A stretch of 64,000 nucleotides of DNA from Algoriphagus sp. TR-M9 (GTDB taxonomy: Bacteria > Bacteroidota > Bacteroidia > Cytophagales > Cyclobacteriaceae), in assembly GCF_027594545.1 (NCBI RefSeq), contig NZ_CP115160.1:712501-776500 (forward strand), read 5' to 3'. Positions 61,879 to 64,000 of the stretch are shown piece after piece. Made by a program: the position numbers and the translations under genes. A model generated the notes under the pieces. That model saw nothing but the letters and a program-made list of their open reading frames with translations. It did not search any database and was not told where the DNA came from. Numbering within the stretch: position 1 is the stretch's first letter; each line of letters begins with the position of its first letter.

Positions 61879-61910
61879 GAGCCACTTTCTGAAAAGGGAG
61901 TGGCTTTTTT
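61879..61910 (+). terminator. Terminator of the sulfur-transport unit
   Basis: AGCCACT (61880-61886) and AGTGGCT (61899-61905) pair, followed by six T. Confidence 0.85.
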
Positions 61911-61989
61911 AGTCGAATACTTTTTTGATGATAAAGCGAACTATAAAAATGGCGGTAACGATTACGGCGCCAGCTATGAGCAGTTCCAT
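61909..61989 (-). CDS. Possible 26-residue single-span membrane peptide
   Basis: ATG at 61989 to TAA at 61909-61911 encodes MELLIAGAVIVTAIFIVRF followed by IIKKVFD: one hydrophobic helix with a Lys-rich end. Gene-like composition and a sensible start suggest a small membrane protein, but 26 codons can occur by chance and the stop overlaps the U-tract of the convergent terminator. No promoter found. Confidence 0.3.
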   Translation of the reverse strand: MELLIAGAVIVTAIFIVRFIIKKVFD

Positions 61990-62077
61990 GGAAATTTGGT
62001 GTAAGTGTATGAGGCTAAGGTAACCCATTTGCAGGGGCAATGTTTGAAAGGAGTCGTGATTTTGAATGAATGTTCCT

Positions 62078-62085
62078 TACTTTTG
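62078..62085 (+). promoter_or_regulatory. -7 element of the MFS gene
   Basis: TACTTTTG at 62078-62085, 27 bp before the ATG. The operator pattern seen in the sulfur cluster is absent at the equivalent distance. Confidence 0.55.
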
Positions 62086-62112
62086 TGTGCCTCTTAAACC
62101 TAGCTATCGAAC

Positions 62113-63279
62113 ATGAACACACTTTCCAAGAGACGAGTTGCCCTTGGGGCATTTTTCTTTTTTGTAGGTCTTTGCTTCGCTTCATGGGCAGCACGTATTC
62201 CTGATATTCAGTCCAAATTTGATCTTTCCGAAGGGCAATTGGGTACTTTGTTGCTTTTTTTACCCTTGGGTTCAGTGATCGGGCTACCCATTGCGGGCTG
62301 GGCAGTACACCAGTACGGTAGTAGGGCTGTGATCATGTTTGGGAGTGTGGCCTATGCACTGACATTACCTATGATAGGTTTGGCACCCAGCATATGGACA
62401 CTACTTCCGGTACTTGTCCTTTATGGGATGTTGGGAAATGTGATGAATATTTCCCTGAATACTCAGGCCTTGGCTTTGGAGGATGAAATGGGGAAAAGCA
62501 TATTAGCATCTTTCCATGGGCTCTGGAGTATGGCTGGATTTACAGGAGCCGGGATTGGAGCACTGATGATATTCTTGGGGCTTTCTCCTGCCATACACTA
62601 TGCCGTTGTGATGCTGATTTCTCTGGTGATTATTCTGTCTGCTCAGCGTTATATAGTCAAGCAAGAAGCCACTTCTCAAGGTGGAGGAGGAATGGTGCTG
62701 AAAAAGCCCGATGCCCTACTGATGCGGATCAGTTTGATCGCATTTCTGGGGATGATGTGCGAAGGCTGTATGTTTGACTGGTCAGGTGTTTATTTCAAAA
62801 AAGTGGTACAAGCGGACCCATCGCTCATTGCTCTGGGCTATGTGGCCTTTATGGCTACCATGGCATCGGGTAGGTTTATCACCGATAAGATCGCAGCTAA
62901 ATACACCAAAGTAGCTGTCATACAGGTGAGCGGATTGTTGATTTCTGCGGGCTTGGCTTTGGCAGTGATTTTCCCAACGGTAGTGGTGGCCACACTCGGA
63001 TTCTTTTTGGTTGGGTTTGGGATAGCTTCAATCATTCCACTTTCTTATAGCATAGCGGGCCGGTCTAAATTATACGCGCCTAGTGTTGCACTTGCTCTAG
63101 TTTCTACCATTTCATTTTTTGGTTTTTTACTGGGGCCTCCATTGATCGGCTTTATTGCAGATTTGTTTAACTTAAAGACATCTTTTGCTATGATAGCGGT
63201 GAGTGCCCTGGGTATTACCATTCTGTCTAGCTTCCGCAAGCAGGTTTTTCTGATCCCGGTAAAGGGAAGTACGCATTGA
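62113..63279 (+). CDS. MFS transporter
   Basis: 388 residues with 12 predicted helices. LCFASWAARIPDIQSKFDLSEGQLGTLLLFLPLGSVIGLPIAGWAVHQYGSRAV holds the first helices and the MFS loop 2-3 signature in degenerate form (AGWAVHQYGSR). SWAARIPDI is typical of the subgroup annotated as sugar or amino-acid-like exporters; the substrate is not readable. The thioesterase gene starts 3 bp after its stop, so they are co-transcribed. Confidence 0.88.
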   Translation: MNTLSKRRVALGAFFFFVGLCFASWAARIPDIQSKFDLSEGQLGTLLLFLPLGSVIGLPIAGWAVHQYGSRAVIMFGSVAYALTLPMIGLAPSIWTLLPVLVLYGMLGNVMNISLNTQALALEDEMGKSILASFHGLWSMAGFTGAGIGALMIFLGLSPAIHYAVVMLISLVIILSAQRYIVKQEATSQGGGGMVLKKPDALLMRISLIAFLGMMCEGCMFDWSGVYFKKVVQADPSLIALGYVAFMATMASGRFITDKIAAKYTKVAVIQVSGLLISAGLALAVIFPTVVVATLGFFLVGFGIASIIPLSYSIAGRSKLYAPSVALALVSTISFFGFLLGPPLIGFIADLFNLKTSFAMIAVSALGITILSSFRKQVFLIPVKGSTH

Positions 63280-63282
63280 TTT

Positions 63283-63999
63283 ATGAAGTCAACTCAGCCA
63301 TTTCAGTTTCACAAGGATTTTGAGATCAGGTCTTATCAAGTAGATCCGGATGGTAAATTGAGCATTAAAGCCTTGTCTGATTTGTTTCAGGAGATCGCCT
63401 GGAGACATGCTGATTCGGCTGATTTTGGCAGAAGTCTTCAGGATCAAAATCTGGCTTGGATTCTGTCCCGGATGGATATTAAATGTGAAAATCTACCTTC
63501 TTGGGGCGATTCTATCAAAGTGTACACCGCTGGGAGAGGGGTGGATAAATTGTTTGCCTTTCGGGAGTTTCTGATTACTTCTCCTTCAGGAGAGGTGGTG
63601 GCCCAGGGGATGAGCTCTTGGGTTTTGCTGAATTTCGAGACTAAGCGACTGCAAAGACCGGGGCAGGTACTCCCTCAAGAACTTTTTCAACTCAATGAAA
63701 TTCCTGCATGGCAGCCAGAGAAAATTAAGGTGGAGGGTGAACTCTTGAAAAAGGAGGAGCTTATCGTACGGTATTCTGATCTGGATCTGAACAACCATGT
63801 GAATAACACCAGTTATATACGCTGGATGGAAAATATTTTAAGAGAAAACGGCATTCAAGCCCAACGATTTTCTATCAATTACCTTGCTGAATGCAAGTTG
63901 GGCGACTCATTGACCATCGCGTTTTATTCCTTTGATGGGGCATACTATGGAGTAGGGCTGGTAGGAAATGTTCAGGTGTTCCTGGCAAAAGCATTCTGA
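63283..63999 (+). CDS. Acyl-ACP thioesterase
   Basis: 238 residues, the double hot-dog length of bacterial FatA/FatB-like enzymes. The first half has FEIRSYQVDPDGKLSIKALSDLFQEIAWRHADS and the second VRYSDLDLNNHVNNTSYIRWMEN, where the Asp-Asn-His of the second hot dog is catalytic. It releases fatty acids from acyl carrier protein. Complete: TGA at 63997-63999. Confidence 0.92.
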   Translation: MKSTQPFQFHKDFEIRSYQVDPDGKLSIKALSDLFQEIAWRHADSADFGRSLQDQNLAWILSRMDIKCENLPSWGDSIKVYTAGRGVDKLFAFREFLITSPSGEVVAQGMSSWVLLNFETKRLQRPGQVLPQELFQLNEIPAWQPEKIKVEGELLKKEELIVRYSDLDLNNHVNNTSYIRWMENILRENGIQAQRFSINYLAECKLGDSLTIAFYSFDGAYYGVGLVGNVQVFLAKAF

Positions 64000-64000
64000 G

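Noticed and set aside
62042..62085. A fourth copy of the sulfur-cluster operator before the MFS gene
   Set aside because: The -7 box TACTTTTG is there, but the sequence at the equivalent distance (GTTTGAAAGGAGTC) is not palindromic.

Overview
The window is 64 kb of a Bacteroidota chromosome, most likely from the Cytophagales (Cyclobacteriaceae, Algoriphagus-like). The evidence is the gene content: gldH next to ricT, a DUF2723/GT117 protein, a GWxTD protein, an NVEALA-like peptide beside a 6-bladed beta-propeller lipoprotein, TonB-domain proteins, and promoters of the Bacteroidota form TTTG-N18-TAnnTTTG. The genus is inference. No rRNA, tRNA, CRISPR array, prophage or transposase gene was recognised. 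The one RNA gene is a small SRP RNA.

Layout. 1-3.9 kb (minus): a truncated S41 protease lipoprotein, ftsE, a small conserved protein, fructose-6-phosphate aldolase, SRP RNA and two small proteins. 4.0-12.9 kb (plus): a complete trp operon, leader peptide-trpE-(decayed four-helix-bundle gene)-trpGDCFBA-DAHP synthase, with a readable transcription attenuator in front of trpE. 13.0-17.0 kb: phenylalanine hydroxylase and hisH-hisA-hisF-hisIE. 17.1-22.6 kb: BCCT transporter coupled to a UspA-type protein, a second S41 lipoprotein, a Dabb protein and an aldo/keto reductase. 22.7-27.7 kb (minus): a PadR regulator driving four overlapping paralogous membrane-protein genes, then typA. 28-31 kb: glutaminase, YciI-like protein, DUF389 membrane protein and an 850-bp gap. 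31.7-34.3 kb: a three-gene Mla-type lipid ABC transporter. 34.3-42.4 kb: S41 protease, EEP-family phosphohydrolase, aconitase, TonB-domain protein and phosphoglucose isomerase. 42.6-45.0 kb: an acetyltransferase gene whose last 109 bp is duplicated around an AT-rich two-gene cassette. 45.0-58.6 kb: housekeeping genes (gldH, ricT, purD, recQ, kdsD, manC, rlmB, GWxTD, methyltransferase, DUF2723). 58.7-61.9 kb: a sulfur/persulfide cluster (trxA, ETHE1-like MBL-rhodanese, two YeeE/YedE halves). 62.1-64 kb: MFS transporter and acyl-ACP thioesterase.

Three observations stand out. First, the trp leader has a 20-codon peptide with three consecutive Trp codons, a strong terminator and a 16-nt antiterminator helix that compete exactly as in classical attenuation, and the operon includes DAHP synthase, so Trp supply would also limit entry into the shikimate pathway. 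Second, three transcription units of the sulfur cluster each carry a CRP/FNR-like 14-bp palindrome at an identical distance (36.5 nt from operator centre to the last base of the -7 element), which suggests one unseen activator. Third, the NVEALA-like peptide/beta-propeller cassette sits between perfect-grade direct repeats of a neighbouring gene's 3' end with no recombinase visible.

Several intergenic regions hold short elements built of stuttering words with inverted arms (for example CTCGTAAATCGTACTTCGTAAATC). They break up the trp and his operons without interrupting genes and look like non-autonomous repeats.
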